64,000 nt of DNA from Coptis chinensis (GCA_015680905.1 CM027381.1:84655501-84719500), one strand, 5' to 3'. Shown: positions 36,097 through 50,177, counted from the stretch's first letter. A program made the numbers and translations. Notes: a model not told the origin generated them from the letters alone.

Positions 36097-36890
36097 CATT
36101 ATTACTGGAAAAAAAATCCAGCTTATACACCACGGTTTTTAAGTGTGATAAAAGCATTTCTTAAAACCCTTTTACTATTGATAGGAACAGTGCCGATACG
36201 GAGGACTCAAGAAGAAAGATTAAGCACTCAGTCTTTTCTAGAATCGCATAGCGATACTTTTGGTTCATTGGCAGCCAAGGTTCATGGTTCACATGTAAGT
36301 TTCTTATATATATAGTCATCTCTATATGTAAACTCGTTACTTGTGATAATTAAATCGTTCAATTCATTTCCGTTGTCCTTTGTGATTCGGACATGTATTT
36401 TGTAGTATTTTATGTTCAAATTATTAAGTAGGCTTATTGTTTGCTGACCGGATTAGTTAACTCGATCTAGTAGAGCTTTCATGTACTGGAGCTTGGTTGA
36501 ATAATTTATGTTTTTTTTTTCTTTCTTAGTATGTAGTTATGAGATCTGCACTAAATTTATCCAAATTATATACTGGAGTGGAAGGACATTTCAACATTCT
36601 CAATCCAAGAGTCCAAGACTACAAAATGATCAACAGTATAGTCGTGGTAATATGCAGTGTGGTATATATAATACTAGCAAAATCATGGTATAAAACCGTA
36701 GTCTTTTACCACAGCTTAGAACATAATCACGATTATAGGTTTGTTAAAACCATGGTATTTGTTACCATCATCATGTTGCTTTCATACTATGCCGAAGTAT
36801 ATATTCATAACTTACTACGTTTTTTGTGAAAATGTATTGTGGTGAATCATTTATGCAATTTCAGTATAATCATGGTAATAGTATTTTTGT
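36097..36890. mobile_element. CACTA-like short element, copy B (inverted)
   Basis: Begins CATTATTACTGGAAAAAAAA and ends GTAATAGTATTTTTGT. Its reverse complement matches copy A (25301-25673) over most of the body, including AACAAATACCATGGTTTTAA and TTTTGCTAGTATTATATA. It holds about 400 extra bases (36190-36600) not in copy A, either the fuller form of the family or a later insertion. Open frames inside are chance. Confidence 0.5.
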
Positions 36891-39800
36891 TTTTATATAA
36901 TAAAAAAAATTAAAGAAAACCCCTCGCACCACATAATTCAAATCACTTACAACTTGCAAAATTAATTGTAGACAGCATATATGCATATAATATGTGAGTA
37001 CTAGCTAATAATCTACGCCCTCAACCCACCCCATGTCTTCTCTTATTTTCCTTGGGAGATGCTTGAATTGAACTTGTGGAATACATTCCACTATACCATC
37101 ACGTACAAACTTACCATAATTTTTGGCCATGTAACCGCAATCTCATACGATTTGATGGGGAACATACACTACCTCCCATTTTCCTTTATACGCTTCAATC
37201 TCAGCTTTCTTTCTTCCCATATTTTTCAATGAGTCACGTTGAATTCGTTCTTGTTTGCCCTGCCAGTTAGCATTACTTTTATGTGATACATTTCAAACAC
37301 CAAACAAGACATTATGATTTAACAATCACAATTATAAATTCTTCAAGTACACTATAACAAAATTATAAATGTACTTCTATCATTTGCATATATTAAAAGT
37401 CGTTAGACTAATTCCAAATTAAATCTATTCATATCTATTTTGTATTCTGCTGCAACAATAATAAGCAATAACATATGTTGAAAGAATTGAACTAGTTTGT
37501 TTGTTCTCCAAGAATATGGTTGATCATATCAATCAATCACGGTACAAAACACAACTCTCATATCTTGAACATTTAGCTGAAACATTGAGAATATCCATAT
37601 TAGGCGTCAACCTAAGCTAATATAATGGTTCAAATATGTATAAATAATGTTCATGTGTCTAAACATCATGATAAATTGTTAAATCTTCTCAAGACTCAAA
37701 TTTGTGAGGGTGAATTGGCTTGCTTCATTGGAGCTGTTAAACACATACGTACTATAATATGAGAATTTTTTTTGCTCCTACGTATGCACTTAGGAGTGAA
37801 AAGTATCTCAATAAGCACATCTCTACCACATATCTACAATCCTTTTCAACTATTGATTACCACTAGTTAATAAAAATATAACTAAAGATTTATGTTATTA
37901 TGTTGTTTTCTCTCCAAATTATTTCATTCTTTTTATCAAAATCTTTCATTTTTTTTTTGGTTTTGTAAAAAAAAATATAGACTCCAAATATATTCTTATA
38001 TCACTCCTATTCCATTCCATTCCCTTCGATCCTATCTTTTTTACCTTTAGTGAAACAAACAACAACAAAAAATAAATAAAAAATTACATGATAAAATGGG
38101 AACTTCACTAGCATTATGAAAACCGTTTTTTTTTTTAAAACTAACAAATTCTAGTTTTACTGGCTATTATCACAAGTATTTTTGTTAGTTATAATGTTGC
38201 AATTTGTAATTGCTTTTACATTAATAAACTCCTTAAGAATGCTGCCGAACCCCCTCCCCACATGAGGCTTTTGGAAAAATAAATAAGTAATAAATAATAA
38301 ATAAAATAAAACTCTTCAAGAATGATATATAATAATTATAATTTTTTATATAATCATCCAAATATTTATTCAAGTCAATTGGGCAGAGAATCACATGATT
38401 TTTTTTTCTCCATTCTAAATTAATATAAACTAAAGTGATAAAAAGTAGATTTTGTGACACGAAAAAGAAATGGGATTGATAAATGTGAATTTTTCGGGCA
38501 CCCAAATTTCATCTGGGCTTTGGGTTTGTTTGTTTGTTTTTTAGACTAGGGTGTGAAGTCTAGTGTAGTGTGAACTATTTTTCCAACAAATGATTCTTGT
38601 ATACATCTGTTCGGCCATCCCCATTTGGGCCTACACATTATAGCACCTCCCATTCCTCACAATCAGCCATCTGGTTTTCTCCTTTTGTAAATGTGGCGCT
38701 CGGAAATCGTTTCGGCAGGACACACTGCAGAATTTTGGTTTTGGTCCAACCTCCAACAACCCAACTAAACTAGATCGGTTTTAGGTGGGTAGGTCCAATC
38801 CAGTAGTGAGTTTGTGACTAACCCCAATTCAAAAGAAGCCTAACAATCATCCCTATCCGTCTATCCAAAGAGGACCATCTATTCATCAAGTAGCACACAA
38901 TCATTACAGATTCACAACGATACAGAAAACATACACCAACCTTCTACTGACAAACTTTATGTGGTGCGAGCGTTCGAGTGAGAGTGTTGTGGCTTATGTT
39001 GTCTAAAACCCAGTGCACATTTGTCAAACACTACTGCCTTTTTCAAACACTACTGCCTTTTTCAAACAACCCTTCTAATCACAATTTTTTTCTTTTTAGT
39101 TATGATGATGTGTTTAGGTTGTGCATCAATAAAAATAGAGGGGATTGTAGAAAATAGGAAGTTAAATCAGCAATGTGCGACACTGCGACGCCCATGACTT
39201 ATGTTAATTTTTATCTACTTAGAAACCTGATAACTATAAAAAAAACTTAGAAATCCCATAAACCGTACGAATCGAGCTACTCACTGAAACATGTTCACTG
39301 TACGAATCGAGTTTAAACATGTTTCACACTCGTTTAGAAAATGAGTCGATCCTAAATTCAGATAGCAAGCCTGAGCGAGCTAGTGGAACTTTAGCTCCCT
39401 TCAATTTGACCATCCCCATTCCCCACGGCCCCATCTATAGATTTGGAATACAAAAAAAGATCTCTAATTATACGAAAATCTTCTTTTTAATTAAGAGATT
39501 ACAGCTTGTAACTGAGATATTTTTCATTAATAATCAAGTTAATCATAATTATTAGTTACCAAAAATATGTTGATCCACCTCAACCTTACCCACAAAGAAT
39601 TAAGACATGATCTCATCATATTCTCATTCTAAGTACTTCCCATTTTTACCGGTATTTATATTTCCTTTGTCGGCATTCTCCACTCTCTCTCCCCACTTAC
39701 TCCATAACTTAATTAACTTCCACCTCTCTCTATTGAGTTTTTCTTGAGTTTCGAGTAAAATCCTTGTTTTTTCGTCTTCCCAACATCATTATTTTACTCA

Positions 39801-39898
39801 AAACACAAGCCACCAATCCCACCTCTACAGTCTACACTTTAAAAGTTAAAACACTCTACTTTGCTTCTTTAACACCCATTCTTTAACCCCTCCAAACA
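36891..39898. other. Intergenic, upstream of TBL gene
   Basis: Three kb of AT-rich DNA without a recognised gene. A direct repeat of CTACTGCCTTTTTCAAACA occurs twice near 39030-39070. The last 200 bases have CT-rich stretches common in plant 5' regions. Confidence 0.35.
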
Positions 39899-39908
39899 CT
39901 ATATAAAG
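39899..39908 (+). promoter_or_regulatory. TATA box of the TBL gene
   Basis: CTATATAAAG about 92 bases before the TBL start codon, a good match to the plant TATA consensus. Transcription would start near 39930, leaving a 5' UTR of about 70 bases. Confidence 0.7.
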
Positions 39909-39999
39909 TAACTCACCATGTAGAACACCTTTACTTCCTTACCATTTCTTCTTTTTTCCATCAAAGTTCTTTCCTTTACAACTTTTTAAACATACACAG

Positions 40000-42900
40000 A
40001 TGTCTTGTGAAGAATACCCATTATCAAATATGTCTTACTTTGAAGTTTTAAAGAAGTTTAAACGTTTTGAACCTGCTTCTTTGGCTTTTTTTGTCATTAC
40101 AGTGTTTGGCTTTTTATGTTGTTTTTTTTACTTGGATTATAGAGTTGTTGTTAGTAAAGGGTTTCAATATAATGGGAAAGGACAACAGAGGTTTTTGTGG
40201 TTGGGTTTTGAGGATGGTGATGAAGTACAGAAAAGTAGTAGAGTTGGGTTTCTTGGTAAAGGTGGTGAAAAGTGTGATTTGTTTAGTGGGAATTGGGTTT
40301 GGGATGAGAATTATCCTTTGTATGAATCAAAAGATTGTCAGTTTTTGGATTCTGGGTTTAGGTGTTCTGAAAATGGTAGGCCTGATAATTTCTATACTAA
40401 ATGGAGATGGCAACCCAAGGATTGCAACTTGCCAAGGTGAAATCTTATCTCTTCTTCTTTTTTATTTTATTTTTTCAATCCATTTTTGCGCTGTAGTTTA
40501 TGCAAATTTAATGAGTTTGTTGGAATTTTTAAAGTTTCTATTTAATTGTCCTGCAAATTTAGCTGTTATATGAACTGGGCTTTCATGAATTTTGCAAACA
40601 ATTGAGTTAACTATTACTAATATATATTTCTGCAGTTTTGTTATGTTTGGAATTTTTGTAGAATAAGTAGTCCTATTATGTCATATCCCAAGCCATGTCC
40701 TTTTATTCGAATTTCTTTTTGCTTGTCTATTTGAGGTTCCTGTGGCAATTCTGTTTGCATTGGTTGTCACCATTCATCCCGTGACTTTCTGAATTTATTG
40801 GCAAGCTTTCAGCGAAGTTGACAAGTCAAAACATGATTCTGTTTTTTTAGTCTTTTTGTAACAAAATTCTGACATCTATAGATTATTTGCAACATAACAA
40901 GTTTGACTTTTCATTTTAAAACGATTTTCTTCATTTGATAAGGATTTTGTTGCATAAGCAGTTTATTGGCTTAATCTACTTTATGTAATGATGATACAAG
41001 TTATTTGATTGTGATGCCTTGGAGGATTGTAATTGTTTCGCTTTCTAATTGTATTCATGTGCTTATCAGTATCATTTAATAAATGTGCAAGAGTAAGGAC
41101 TAAGCTAACTTGGATTATTTACCTTTTATGTTGTTTTTTTTTTTTTCTTTTTTCTCTTGATGTGTTTACGATAATACATCCTTAAACTTTTCATATTATC
41201 AGTATAATACATATACATTTTACGAATAAAAAAAAACCAACTAACTTGGATTATTTTCATTTTCATGGAAAAGATTTGATGCAAAGACAATGTTGGAGAA
41301 ACTACGTAATAGGCGATTGGTATTTGTTGGTGATTCAATTGGTAGAAACCAATGGGAGTCGCTTCTGTGTATGCTTTCTTCTGTAATCCCCAACAAGGAT
41401 TCCATCTATGAAGTTAATGGAAGCCCAATAACAAAGCACAAAGGGTTCTTGATTTTCAAGTTCAAGGACTTCAATTGCACTGTGGAATATTATAGAGCTC
41501 CGTTTCTAGTTCTTCAAAGTCGTCCACCAGCTAATGCCCCACCAAATGCCAAGACGACACTGAAATTGGATAAGATGGATTGGAGTTCTGTGCAATGGAG
41601 AGATGCGGATATATTGGTTTTCAATACTGGACACTGGTGGAACTACGAGAAGACCATAAGAGGGTAACTTTATTCACCTTCTCTTTTTCTTAGTTTGTTA
41701 TGACTATAATGGTAAATGGTTATAGTCTTATGATTTTCTCGTTGAAGTCTGAATTGTTATTGGAATTATAAATCAGTCTAAATTGGTAATCTAAAGACTA
41801 AACTCCGTATTGTGTATAATATTAGTACTTTTTATCCCATAAGATAGGTGTTGGATATTTTCCTGCTATTTTTCTTTTCACTATTTGTTGAGGACACGAT
41901 CAAAGTTTCCAAAATATGAAATGTGTTAGCTTTTGCTTGCTTAATGTAATGCCTATATTTTCTGTCAGATATCACTTTGAGATTTAAAGGATTCGAACTC
42001 GTAGAGGAATGAGCTTTAAAATATGCAAAGAATTTGAAGAATTCTATATTCTTTGCTCATATTATAGTTTAGTCCTTTTCACTAACATTTAGCAGCTAAT
42101 ATACTTGTGAATGATAATTAGCAATTTTGACAATTTGATGACTAATTCTGTCATTGACATTTCTATAACAGTTTAAATCAGTAAAGCTCATCTCTCTTTA
42201 GTGAGACTCTTGTATTTCTTAGTCTTTTCAAAAAGCTCTCCCACTTTTAGATCCTGATTGAAGGCCCTAATGTTACTAAGCATGTTAGACATTTGTTTGT
42301 AAGAAAGGACCAAAATACCCGTTTAAAGAATGAAAAGTTTGTTAGTTATTAGGTGGGAGGACTATTCCTCAGATCTGAGTGGATATGGGGCCCCATGCTG
42401 TACTATCATTGAATTAGGCTGGTGGGTTATTATTTGCATGACTTTAGTCATGTGAAGGGTATAGCATTCTTGCTTGGTTCTTGAATGTAAAGAAATGAGA
42501 TTGGCATTTTTCATGGACCCAGTGGTACCATTGCTCTGTAAAGTGCATCATTTTCACTGACCAAAATTTAGGTGCTTCAGCCACTATGCTGTCACTTTTC
42601 TGGCTTTCTATTTTGCACACCAGGGCTTTTAGAATGTAAGTTGGTTTAAACTACATGTTCAATTGTTCTATTTAAAATTGGATTGCCACTGAATTGGTAG
42701 CGCCTATCTTAGCAATCTTGGTGAGAACTTTCTGTATGAAAATGCATAGAAGTTTTATGACATTAAAGGTATGCTTAGAGCAACTGAGGGTAGTAGTTTT
42801 AGAAATAGGAAAATGGCATTGGAATCATCGTACGTATCGATCATTTCTGCTGTAACTTAGTCTCTTGTTTTTTTTTTTTTTTCTTCTCCTTGATCAGCCG

Positions 42901-44298
42901 AGTCTCTCTCTGACCAACCTTTTTTTCTGATGTTTGCTTGAGAAACACCCTCTCTGGCAGGGATACGAGTGTTTGACGTTGAGTGTCTGTGTGTGGGCGG
43001 GTGTGCATGCGTGTTTTTTCTTCTTCTTCCAAGCTACTTAGCTGCAGATTCAGCTATGTACATATTTGTTACCGTCTTCGAGATTGAAATTTTGTAAATC
43101 ATTTTCAGATTTGGCATCTTTTGATTACTTTTAACCATGGAATCGCTTGTCTCATACTCTTACCTCATCTTTCATATATATTGATCAGGGGTTGCTATTT
43201 TCAAGAAGGAGAGGAAGTGAAGGTAAACATGAGTGTGGATAGTGCATACCAAAGGTCAATTGATACTGTGTTTAAATGGATAAGTATGGACATAAATACA
43301 AACAAGACCCAGGTCTTCTTTCGCACATTTGCTCCAGTCCATTTCAGGTTTGTTAATTTCTTGGTTGAGTTAGTATTTTACTTCACTTTCTATGATCTTA
43401 TTTCTTTTCATCTCCCTTTTGTACTTGTTTCTTCATTGCGTGACTTCTGTGTGGTTTCTAACCTGGCTGGTACATATTTATTTAATGATGCCCCCAGTGT
43501 TGTAATAAACAATACACGTCATATAGAACAATCAAGATAATAGATTTAAAAGCTTAAACCGTTGGTACAACTTGCAAAATGTTAAGTTTGTCAAAGCGGA
43601 ATAGTTACGGATAAACATATCTGTAGTTTTTCTTCTTAAGTTTAGATGGCCTCTTAATCTCTCATCTTAGAAAATGAAACTGAACAAATTCTCGTGTTTT
43701 TTAGATTTGAGGATGAGTTCCAAGTGAAATATTTAAAGATAACATGGTAGAGTAATTAGTCAACAATGTGGCTTTGTGTTTCATAATAGTAATGCTGTGA
43801 TTATACATTATCAATTTATCACTGCACCTAAGTTTTTTCTCCGCTGTCTTAGGGATCATTTGATAGTCATGTTTTGGAAAACTTATTTACTCAATCTATT
43901 AAGGCTAATAGCTAGATGTTTACAGAGGTGGGGATTGGAGGACTGGAGGAAACTGTCACTTAGAAACACTGCCTGAGCTGGGTTCATCACTGGTACCATC
44001 TCAAACATGGCAACAGTTAAACGTAGTGAACGAGGTACTATCAGATTACTCGAACAAGTCTCAGGTGATGCAAATCGACGTACTGAATGTGACTCACATG
44101 ACATCATGGAGGAAAGATGGTCATTCATCCTTGTACTATCTTGGTACTGGTCCAGCTCCTCTTCACAGGCAAGACTGCAGCCACTGGTGCCTGCCTGGGG
44201 TTCCTGATGTATGGAACGAGCTTCTCTATGCCCTATTCCTTAGGAGGGAGACAGTCCACAACCGAAATTCAACGTCGCCTACTAGATCCCATTCATGA
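40000..44298 (+). CDS. TBL family polysaccharide O-acetyltransferase
   Basis: Four exons (40000-40436, 41274-41663, 43189-43347, 43926-44298) join in frame to 452 residues, with GT-AG borders throughout. Residues about 25-50 form one membrane helix near the N-terminus, as in type II Golgi proteins. The TBL domain begins [17 protein letters not shown]; the PC-esterase part follows with the GDS motif ([20 protein letters not shown]), [15 protein letters not shown], and near the C-terminus the DxxH motif ([20 protein letters not shown]). Family members transfer acetyl groups to wall polysaccharides in the Golgi; Ser of GDS and Asp/His of DxxH are the known catalytic residues and all are present. 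Sequence style is closest to TBL10/TBL11, the former linked to pectin acetylation, but the substrate is inference. Intact gene with TATA box. Confidence 0.93.
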
Positions 44299-45235
44299 CT
44301 GGTGAACTAAGTTTGCTAAGTGCAGAAGGATCGCGACAGAACCAATTGATTAGAGGGTTGGACATTCGTGGAATTGTCTGATAAGATGTTTGCTGCTGAC
44401 CAAGAGCTTAGTTTTACCATTTTCAGGACAAAATCGTCATGTTTGGCAAGTCAGGGTTTTCTACCTGCAATCCATTTTTCAGATAAGGAAGCCCCAATTG
44501 AGGGCATATAGATATAGGTGATGGAAAACGCGGCAAAGTAGATAGATATACGCACATCAATGTGCAGTTCCCATAAACTTATGTGTTACTGATTGTTGAT
44601 AGATATTAATGTAACTAGCATTCTTTCTATTGTTTGATTGTGATCTGTATAGAGGAAACCTTTATAGTTGCGAATTTTTTTCTTCAGTTGATCCTTACTT
44701 CCAGCAGGAATCAATCTAATATGATATTGTGTTGGAAACTTGTATTTACTTTTACATGTTGTAGCACAAGTGCACAACTAATCATCTTATCTAGTGTTTA
44801 TAGCTTCTCTCTATAAGTTCTTGTCAACTGTCCCTTGATAAAACTTCAAAGCTGGTTATGCACTTAAACTACCATTTCTTCAATGTATCAGAATAAATGA
44901 ATCACATCACACTTGGGGTTTTTGCTAGAAATGCAATGATGCTTCATCAGTCCTGAACATCGGTATTGGAGTACTTTAAACAAAAGAAGCACTGAATTGA
45001 AACAAGTATATTAGCTAATAAGTATGAGTACAACTAAAGCAAACGAAGAATTATATTGAAATAATTTGATTACCAAAAAAATATAATATATGATGCTGAT
45101 GAATTTATAATAATGAAACCAAGTAATGAAGCAATACAACCATAATGGAAACTCAACTATCTATCAAAGATTATAACAGTATCTCAAAAAACACCAAAAA
45201 AAAAAAAACTTGCAAAATTTTCTCAACTATCTCTC
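44299..45235. other. Convergent 3' region
   Basis: Lies between the TBL stop and the stop of the minus-strand plastid protein gene, so it holds both 3' UTRs. No other feature is recognised. Confidence 0.5.
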
Positions 45236-45904
45236 TTACAGAAATCTTGTCCTTCTTTTCTTCCTGAACAAATCCAAAAATGTAGTATTAACCTTAAATC
45301 CCTTAACCAACTTCTGCAACTCATCTCTCTTAAAACCAAAAAACACCATCAAAGCACAAGAACAAAACCCAAATGTCCATCCTCTAACCCCTCTTTTCCA
45401 ATCTCTTTCCAACACCATTAACAGGCCCAACCCCAAAACACCCAACCCCATTTCTCCATACCCCTCAAAATCCTTCCCCAACATCAACACAACCAAGAAA
45501 ACCGATACTACAATCATTACCAACAAGCCCAGAATCCAGAGTTTGCTCCTCCTTCTTCCTTTCCATCCTTCAAACCCACCCCCTCCTCTAAACCCATTCC
45601 AAAACCCCGACCCACCTCCATTACCACCCCCGAATCCTTCTTTGAGGATTATATTAACTGGTTCTGGTATAATGTTCAAACTCGATGCAATAAAGAATGC
45701 ACATTCAAGTGCTGCTTTTGTTGATATACGAAATGTAGCTCTTCTTGCGTTCTTCTTTCTTTGTGCATGAACAAGTAATGATGTTCGTTTCTTTGATTCA
45801 AGAAATGAGGCTGTGAGAAGGAAATGTGAGTCTTTTTTAAGTGTTGTGGGAAAAGGGTGTTTTTGAAAGGGAAATGGGTTTGGGGAGATTGAAGTTAGCT
45901 CCAT
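45236..45904 (-). CDS. Plastid-targeted membrane protein, unknown function
   Basis: A single-exon frame of 222 residues starting MELTSISPNPFPFQKHPF at 45904. The first 50 or so residues are rich in Ser, Thr, Phe and Lys and poor in acidic residues, like a chloroplast transit peptide. Then come a conserved-looking segment (RISTKAALECAFFIASSLNI), a Gly-rich linker (FGGGNGGGSGFWNGFRGGGG) and two hydrophobic stretches (LWILGLLVMIVVSVFLVVLM; MGLGVLGLGLLMVLE) likely to span a membrane. It ends in a basic tail. An in-frame ATG 14 codons upstream is possible, but the chosen start gives a typical transit peptide. The layout resembles uncharacterised plant chloroplast membrane proteins. No frame breaks; likely a real gene, convergent with the TBL gene. 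Confidence 0.75.
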   Translation of the reverse strand: MELTSISPNPFPFQKHPFPTTLKKDSHFLLTASFLESKKRTSLLVHAQRKKNARRATFRISTKAALECAFFIASSLNIIPEPVNIILKEGFGGGNGGGSGFWNGFRGGGGFEGWKGRRRSKLWILGLLVMIVVSVFLVVLMLGKDFEGYGEMGLGVLGLGLLMVLERDWKRGVRGWTFGFCSCALMVFFGFKRDELQKLVKGFKVNTTFLDLFRKKRRTRFL

Positions 45905-47038
45905 TTTTGAGAGGAAGGATGAAAAGAAAGAGACCGTTAAAAACAAGATTTAATATAGTCAAAATCTCGATGCATATTTAAATGCCGTCCCTTGAATTCT
46001 CGGCTAACGACTTGCCATTTTGCCAACACTACAATATTTTGTCCCTTTTTTTGATACGTGTTGCGTAAACGCTTTTGAATTTGAAGTGACCTTGAGATAT
46101 TTTCCCACTATTTGATCACGTCATCACGAGAATAAGTTTGTGGAGCGTGTTAGCTAATAGCTACTTTGTTAAATTAGACGTGAATTGTTCCCCTAATGTA
46201 AAATCCATTTATATATATAAATAATATAATATATATATATATATAATAGAGTGTTCGTAAAATCAGATTTGTTTTTTTAACGAAATTTTACAAAAATAAT
46301 AGATTGGGACCGAGTTACTGACTAGCTGTCAATGGAATTGGTTTGGGTCGGGTTATGAAATCTAAATTCGAATCGATAACAAAATTGGGAATCCGAAACT
46401 GAACCAATAAGAAAATTGAGAACCAAAAATCAAACCAAAATGATAAGATATATTACAAACCGAAATTGAAACCGAACTGACCCGAACCAAATCAATATAC
46501 ATTTGGTTTGGGATCAGAGGACAAACCAAATTATCAAAACCCAAACCATTTTTATCGGTTTGGTTGGGTCAGTTATCGGGTTATCGAAACCTATTGATAC
46601 AAACTACAGAGTTCCCAAAATCGTTAAATGTTATTTACCGATATATTAGAATACGTTGAACTTGCAGCTTAAGAGCGGTAGCTAATTGGTTAAGGAGTGC
46701 ATAGTGATTAGGCTCAGTAATCGAAATATATCGATCGGAAATTAATTGGGTAATAATTTTGAATAAGATTTTCCATTCTTATAAGTAACCTATAAGACAT
46801 GCTACAAATAACTATTAGCTAAATGCATATTGAAGTCAAATGAAAATGAGAAACATATTCAACAATCACCAAAATACAATCATAGCCTAATTACATAGTC
46901 TATTGGTCAACATAAGTCAAATAAAAAACATATAAAATATAAAAAACGTAAAGGTGTCAATTACTCCGCTAAAATTATATCACGAAAAAGTTGGTTTAAA
47001 TTGGGTTTTATATATTGTAAGTGTCTTTTGTTATATAA
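45905..47038. other. Intergenic, promoter side of plastid gene
   Basis: Includes a TA-rich run (46208-46248) and, at 46330-46600, a low-complexity stretch of ACCAAA/GGTTTGG words in both orientations. A tRNA-like A-box (AGCTAATTGGTTAAG) at 46680 is noted separately as rejected. Confidence 0.35.
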
Positions 47039-48616
47039 GAGTGCGTTTGTTCTGAAGGAAATACTATGAAAAGGAAAGGAAAATAGGTGTGGTCCACCTT
47101 TTCCATAGTTTTTTGGCTATTTGTTTGTCCCATGGAAAGGAATAGGTCATTCCATATGGAAACAAAACTGGGGAAACGTAAATGGTTTTGTGTCCGTGCC
47201 GTACCCCTAAAAAAATTGCGGAAAAAAAAAAGAGGGCGAACCACTTCAAAAAAAAAATAAAAATGCAACAGCTCAAGCCACCACACCCTTCTTCTTCTCT
47301 TCTCATCTTACACCACTCAAACTTCATACTCTATCTCAGGTACTTTCTTCCTCTTTTGTCTTTCTCTTTGTGGGATAAACATATTTTTTAAATATATAAT
47401 TTTTTTTTCTTATTATTAGTAATTAATTAACTTGATAGGACCAACATACTGTCTCCTATAATTCCTTAATAAGTCAAATGCCTCGTTTTTCATTTTACAG
47501 CTAAAACGAACTGGTTAATAACTTGATAGGATCGCATACGAAATGTGTTGTGACTTAGGAAGATTCATATAAGGATTCTACTCAGATAAGAATCATGTGT
47601 TGTGACTAACATGAAAATGTCTGTCTGCGATATCCGATCTTGTATGTTTTCATGAAAGTTGCATTGTCGTAAGAGTCTGTTGATGTTTGATAGTGCGAGA
47701 TGAGTTTGTCAGCTTCTGGCTCTTCACTCTTTGCTTTGGTCCCTTTGACATGACATCGAAGAGGACTAGCATATTGGGACAGCTATTCAAGAATTGTTTA
47801 AGAATGCTAGGATTCAACAACAATAACTGGAGTGAGTGGCTTCATTTAGCAACTTGCTTGATGAACATAGGGTCTGTACCAATATGCATGGAAGGAGCAC
47901 AGAGAGTTTGGTGGCATGTAATGTTGAGAAACAAAGGAATGCATCCATGACTAGTGGAATTGGCATCGAGCCGCTATTACAATGATAGAGTGCCCGATTG
48001 ATCTAGTAGTGAAACAAAAGCAAGTTAAACTTTTAGCATCGATTCCTTATATGCTTCGGGGTTTAGAAATCAGCCACTTATATATATATGGTAGTGTGAG
48101 ATTACTCATACTCAAGAACTTTCAGTAAACTACAAGTAGCTGCATCTAAAGTTAAACATGCCATTCCTATTGTTAAAGACATGTGGAAAATTGCTATAGG
48201 GGCATTAATTGTGGAGATTTAGAAGACAATGAATAAATGCATCTTTGAGGAGAAAACAGGTGTCAAGCTCAATTCTATTCAGGCTTTGCATTTTCTATTG
48301 TTAGACTTGTGGGAAATTGTGTGGTCTCCTCAAGCAATTCACTAACTTGGGACTATGTTGTCTCCTCTTCTTGGAGTAAGGTCCATTTTACTGCTGATTT
48401 GATGGTGAACCAGAGAGGTTGATTTATAGTGTATAGATTTACTCTAAACATACAAGATCGGATATCGCACACATTTTCATGTTAGTTAATATTATATATG
48501 TTGTTCTTAATATTTATCTGTTAATTAATTGTATTAATATTAACTCCTTAATAATATTATATGTTTATCTGTTAATTAATTGTAACTCTTTGATCAATAA
48601 TGACTGTCTTAGGAAT

Positions 48617-49162
48617 ATGGATGACTACGAAATAGTTGCAGTTTTTTGTGTAATTGCTGCATATTTTGTAATGTCACGTATGCTTGAGAACATGCCTATT
48701 GATAGGCGTCACGTAGAAATCGGGACTACGAGAGACATCTAGCTCTAGAGAGGTTGTATTCAGAAGATGATAATAATTGTCATAAAATGCTCCGGTTGAA
48801 TAGAGTATGTTTTAATACCTTATGTGAATGACTTCAAGAAAGAAGTTTGACTGCTAGTAAGTGGGTTTCTGTGAAAGAACAAGTGGCAATGTTTCTTTAC
48901 ATTTTAGGCCACGATACACGTATGGGGCCTATTGCTTGGACTATGATAAGGTCACAAGAAACTATCCACCAACATTTTCATAGAGTTTTGCAATCTGTAT
49001 TGAGGCTTGGTAGGGAATACATAAGACAGGCACATCAAACGAACTCCCCAGCAATAGGAAGTAATATGAAGCCTTGGGCCATGAGATATTTTAAGGTAAA
49101 CCGAGTAAAATACTTACTCTTAAACCTAGCTAGCATTTGCCTTAAAGGTATAAAGTTAGTCG

Positions 49163-49221
<59 letters not shown>

Positions 49222-49861
49222 ATTATTTCCTCGTTTTATAGGATTGTGTTGGTGCAATTGATGGTACTTTCATACCGGCAATGGTACCTATAGCGAACCA
49301 ACCATGGTATCGCATAACCGGAAGGAAAATTTAGCGATAACGTTCTAATGGTTTGTACATTTGATATGAAAATATCATATGTATTGGCGGATGGGAGGGT
49401 TTTGCTCATGATAATCGGATATTGAGAGCTGCTCTAAACCATCCAAGGGAGAGCTTGTTTGTTCCACACGTAAATATTACTTAGCCGATGCGGTTATCCA
49501 CTTGCCCCAAAGCTTCTTAGTTCCGTGCCGGGCAACAATGTATCATTTATCTGAAATTGGAGAAATGGCAGCACGGAACGAGAAAGAGTTATTTAGCTTT
49601 AGACATTCTTCACTGCGTAATGTAGTCGAGCGTACTTTTGGACTTCTAAAAAAACGGTTGGCTTATTTGAGGGCAACTCCTTTTTACAATGTGGATATAC
49701 AAGTTGATTTAATCATAGCTTGTTGTATACTACATAATTTCATACGAGAGGTTGATCCTGTCGATGTTGGTGGATGGCCGGATGAACCGGATGTGGAGGA
49801 ACCTAGAGATATGGGTAGCCAAGCTCAGGATTATAGTGCACTGAGGCCAACTAATGAGTGA
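48617..49861 (+). pseudogene. Harbinger transposase, degenerate
   Basis: Starts MDDYEIVAVFCVIAAYF and continues across stops with KEQVAMFLYILGHDTR, then an intron with a (TA)n run (about 49097-49239). The catalytic region begins DCVGAIDGTFIPAMVP (first Asp of the DDE triad), then an HDNRIL block after GWEGFA (second Asp), and ends RNVVERTFGLLKKRLAYLRA with the Glu, followed by CCILHNFIREVDP. This is the DDE_Tnp_4/HARBI1-like nuclease family that cuts and joins Harbinger elements. Several stops (after TRDI, after TGRKI) and frameshifts make it non-functional as read. Confidence 0.85.
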
Positions 49862-50177
49862 AAGTTGTTCAGGACCAACCTAACTGAGAGCATGTGGAAT
49901 GAGCGTCATATGTTTCAAACACAAAGAGAGTGATCAACTACTTTTATGTTTTTTAGTTATTTATATGTTGTATTTGTTTTGGGTGGTAAGAATATGTACT
50001 TGCATCTGACATTTATGCAAAGTGTGAATTGCAAATGCTATGGTTTGATTATATGTTGTTGATTAAAACAATGAAATCTAAATTTTATGGATCTTTTCAA
50101 TTCCTATGTACTATATTTTTTAATAATTTATATTGTGGAAATAGATGTGTTATGATCATATAATAATTTTAATAGGG

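Noticed and set aside
38233..38505. 90-residue minus-strand frame rich in Phe, Tyr and Ile
   Set aside because: AT-driven composition with no start context, domain or splice signals.
45210..45770. 186-residue Pro/Asn-rich plus-strand frame
   Set aside because: Antisense of the plastid membrane protein gene; the Pro runs are the complement of its Gly-rich linker.
46670..46740. tRNA-like box A (AGCTAATTGGTTAAG) suggesting a tRNA gene or SINE
   Set aside because: No convincing box B (GGTTCGAANCC) at the right distance, no cloverleaf by eye and no A-tail or target duplication.
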